The notes under the pieces: model-generated
The model's database searches: none
Seen by the model: the letters and a program-made list of their open reading frames with translations, nothing else
What the model was told of the DNA's origin: nothing
Shown here: in pieces, positions 4,465 to 6,189 of the stretch
Layout: every line of letters begins with the position of its first letter
How positions within the stretch are numbered: the stretch's first letter is position 1
DNA from: DATBAK01 sp038240075
GTDB taxonomy: Bacteria; Actinomycetota; Acidimicrobiia; IMCC26256; PALSA-610
Length of the DNA stretch: 6,189 nucleotides
Reading direction: 5' to 3'
Assembly: GCA_038240075.1 (NCBI GenBank)
Contig: JBBSEC010000163.1
Coordinates: forward strand, 1 to 6,189
Translations under genes and position numbers: made by a program

Positions 4465-6189
4465 TCAGGCGTTGGCGGCCGGGCCCGACGCCCCGAGCGC
4501 CGCATGCGCAGCGGCGAGGCGCGCAATCGGAACCCGGTACGGCGAGCACGACACGTAATCGAGACCCACTTCGAAGCAGAACTGAATCGACGCGGGGTTG
4601 CCGCCGTGCTCACCGCAGATGCCGAGCTTGATGTCGGGACGCGTGGCGCGGCCTTCGGCAACGGCCATCGCCATCAGCTTCCCGACGCCGTCGACGTCGA
4701 TCTCCTCGAACGGGCTCACCCGCAGCAGCTTCGCCTCGATGTACGCGGGCATCAGGCGGCTCTCGACGTCGTCGCGGGAGAACCCGAACGCCATCTGCGT
4801 GAGGTCGTTGGTTCCGAACGAGAAGAACTCGGCGGTGTGGGCGATCTCCCGCGCGTCGAGTGCAGCGCGAGGGGTCTCGATCATGGTGCCGACCGTGTAG
4901 TGCAGGTCGACACCAGCGGCCGTCAGCACTTCGGTCGCGACTTCGCGCACCCACCCGTCGAGCATGTCGAGCTCGGCGCGGTTGACGATCAGCGGGATCA
5001 TGATCTCGACGCGCGGATCGCCGCCCGCCTGCTTGCGCTCGGCCGCGGCTTCGATGAGTGACCGCACCTGCATGCGGTAGAGACCGGGCTTCAGGATCCC
5101 GAGCCGGCAGCCGCGAATGCCGAGCATCGGGTTGACCTCTTGCCACGACCGCGCCGCAGCGAGCAGCTTCTCGCCCTTCGCGTCGAGCTCGCCCTTCGCC
5201 TGCTCGACGATGAGCTCCTCGATGTCGGGAAGGAACTCATGCAGCGGCGGGTCGAGCAGCCGGATCGTCACCGGCAGACCGTCCATCGCCTCGAGGATCC
5301 CGAGGTAGTCGAGCCGTTGCACGCGACCGAGCTCGGCCAACGCGGCGTTCTCTTCCTCGGGCGTGTCGGCGAGGATCATGCGCTGCACGATCGGCAGCCG
5401 GTCGCCGAGGAACATGTGCTCGGTGCGGCAGAGCCCGATGCCCTCGGCGCCGAACTCACGCGCGCGCTTCGCGTCTTCGGGCAGGTCGGCGTTGGTGCGC
5501 ACGCCGAGGGTGCGGAACTCGTCGGCCCACTCGAGCACGATGCCGAATGGTCCGCTCGGCTCCGGCGTCACGACCGGCACCTCACCGACGACGACTTCGC
5601 CGGTCGTGCCGTTGATCGAGATGACTTCGCCCTCGCGGACGACAACGTCGCCGACCGAGAACGTGCGCGCCTTCAGATCGATGTGCACGGCTTCGGCGCC
5701 GCAGATCGCGGGCGTGCCCATGCCGCGCGCGACGACAGCCGCGTGACTCACGAGACCGCCGCGCGACGTGAGGATCCCCTCGGCCGCGATCATGCCGTGC
5801 AGGTCGTCGGGCGACGTCTCGGGTCGCACGAGGATGACGCGCTCGCCGTCGGCATGGTGTGCCTCGGCAGTGTCGGCGGTGAAGTAGACGCGACCCACGG
5901 CCGCACCCGGCGACGCGTTCAAGCCCTTCGCGAGCACGGTGAACTTCGCCGCGGGGTCGAACTGCGGGTGCAGGAGCTGGTCGAGCTGCGCGGGCTCGAT
6001 GCGCAGCACGGCCTCGGTCGTGTCGATCAGGCCCTCGTCGACCATCTCGACCGCCATGCGCAACGCAGCCAACGCGGTGCGCTTGCCGACGCGCGTCTGC
6101 AGCATGAACAGCCGGCCCTGCTCGACCGTGAACTCGATATCGCACATGTCGCGGTAGTGGTTCTCGAGCTGCGTCATCACGCCGAGCAG
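4465..6189 (-). CDS. ppdK: Pyruvate, phosphate dikinase, C-terminal 574 residues (5' end beyond window)
   Basis: Interconverts pyruvate, ATP and phosphate with PEP, AMP and pyrophosphate. The gene enters from the right edge, so roughly the first 300 residues (most of the ATP-grasp nucleotide-binding domain) are missing from view. Visible in order: the end of the nucleotide-binding domain (DIEFTVEQGRLFMLQTRVGKRTA split over the window start, about 6150-6080); the swivelling phosphohistidine domain (about 5940-5580) with catalytic His at 5743-5745 in GGLVSHAAVVARGMG; and the C-terminal PEP/pyruvate TIM barrel (about 5535-4500). Barrel residues include Arg of CRTEHMF (5425-5427), Arg of TIRLLDPPLHEFLP (5260-5262), Glu of TMIETPRA (4876-4878), Asn of FGTNDLTQ (4807-4809) and the catalytic Cys of GICGEHGGNP (4615-4617). 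These motifs separate it from PEP synthase and PtsI. The residue two before the catalytic His is Val, not the Thr used by the PDRP regulator in plants. Only the stop end is visible, so the start and promoter cannot be judged. Confidence 0.96.
   Translation of the reverse strand: MLGVMTQLENHYRDMCDIEFTVEQGRLFMLQTRVGKRTALAALRMAVEMVDEGLIDTTEAVLRIEPAQLDQLLHPQFDPAAKFTVLAKGLNASPGAAVGRVYFTADTAEAHHADGERVILVRPETSPDDLHGMIAAEGILTSRGGLVSHAAVVARGMGTPAICGAEAVHIDLKARTFSVGDVVVREGEVISINGTTGEVVVGEVPVVTPEPSGPFGIVLEWADEFRTLGVRTNADLPEDAKRAREFGAEGIGLCRTEHMFLGDRLPIVQRMILADTPEEENAALAELGRVQRLDYLGILEAMDGLPVTIRLLDPPLHEFLPDIEELIVEQAKGELDAKGEKLLAAARSWQEVNPMLGIRGCRLGILKPGLYRMQVRSLIEAAAERKQAGGDPRVEIMIPLIVNRAELDMLDGWVREVATEVLTAAGVDLHYTVGTMIETPRAALDAREIAHTAEFFSFGTNDLTQMAFGFSRDDVESRLMPAYIEAKLLRVSPFEEIDVDGVGKLMAMAVAEGRATRPDIKLGICGEHGGNPASIQFCFEVGLDYVSCSPYRVPIARLAAAHAALGASGPAANA

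Noticed and set aside
3282..4631. 449-codon open frame on the plus strand
   Set aside because: Antisense to dgt, GNAT, the thioesterase and the end of ppdK, with low-complexity Arg/Ser/Pro translation in its second half. No domain is recognisable.
5582..6145. 187-codon minus-strand frame inside ppdK
   Set aside because: Arg/Ala-rich shifted-frame translation; the true ppdK frame carries all catalytic motifs here.

Overview
The window is an ordinary-looking, gene-dense piece of a high-GC chromosome. Six genes lie on the minus strand, head to tail, with almost no intergenic DNA. Read in the direction of transcription (high to low coordinates) they are: the C-terminal two thirds of pyruvate phosphate dikinase (ppdK, runs off the right edge), a PaaI-like hotdog thioesterase, a GNAT acetyltransferase, an HD-domain dGTPase-like triphosphohydrolase (dgt family), DNA primase (dnaG), and the N-terminal part of the primary sigma factor (rpoD, runs off the left edge). 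No tRNA, rRNA, CRISPR array, insertion sequence or attachment site was seen.

The very high GC content, frequent GTG starts, and the dgt-dnaG-rpoD order suggest an actinobacterium. The sequence style (RpoD region 1.2, the divergent dGTPase, PPDK with a GGLVSH phosphohistidine motif) reminds me of Acidimicrobiia or related deep lineages. That placement is inference; no marker in the window settles it.

Layout: 6189-4465 ppdK; 17-nt gap; 4447-4019 thioesterase; 4-nt GTGA overlap; 4022-3567 GNAT; 36-nt gap to the favoured dgt start; 3530-2418 dgt; 31-nt gap; 2386-587 dnaG; 20-nt overlap; 606-1 rpoD. No gap is large enough to hold a strong intrinsic terminator, and no stretch over 300 bases lacks a gene. 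The spacing suggests one transcription unit or a chain of overlapping ones.

The last three genes form a macromolecular-synthesis cluster: dNTP hydrolysis, replication priming and the housekeeping sigma factor. The first three are metabolic: pyruvate/PEP interconversion, acyl-CoA hydrolysis and an acetyltransferase. The points most worth checking are the boundary in front of dgt (an ambiguous start, a promoter-like pair and a near-perfect dyad), the altered substrate-pocket motifs in the dGTPase-like protein, and the Thr-to-Val change beside the PPDK catalytic histidine. I see no convincing sign of a new defence, mobile or regulatory system.
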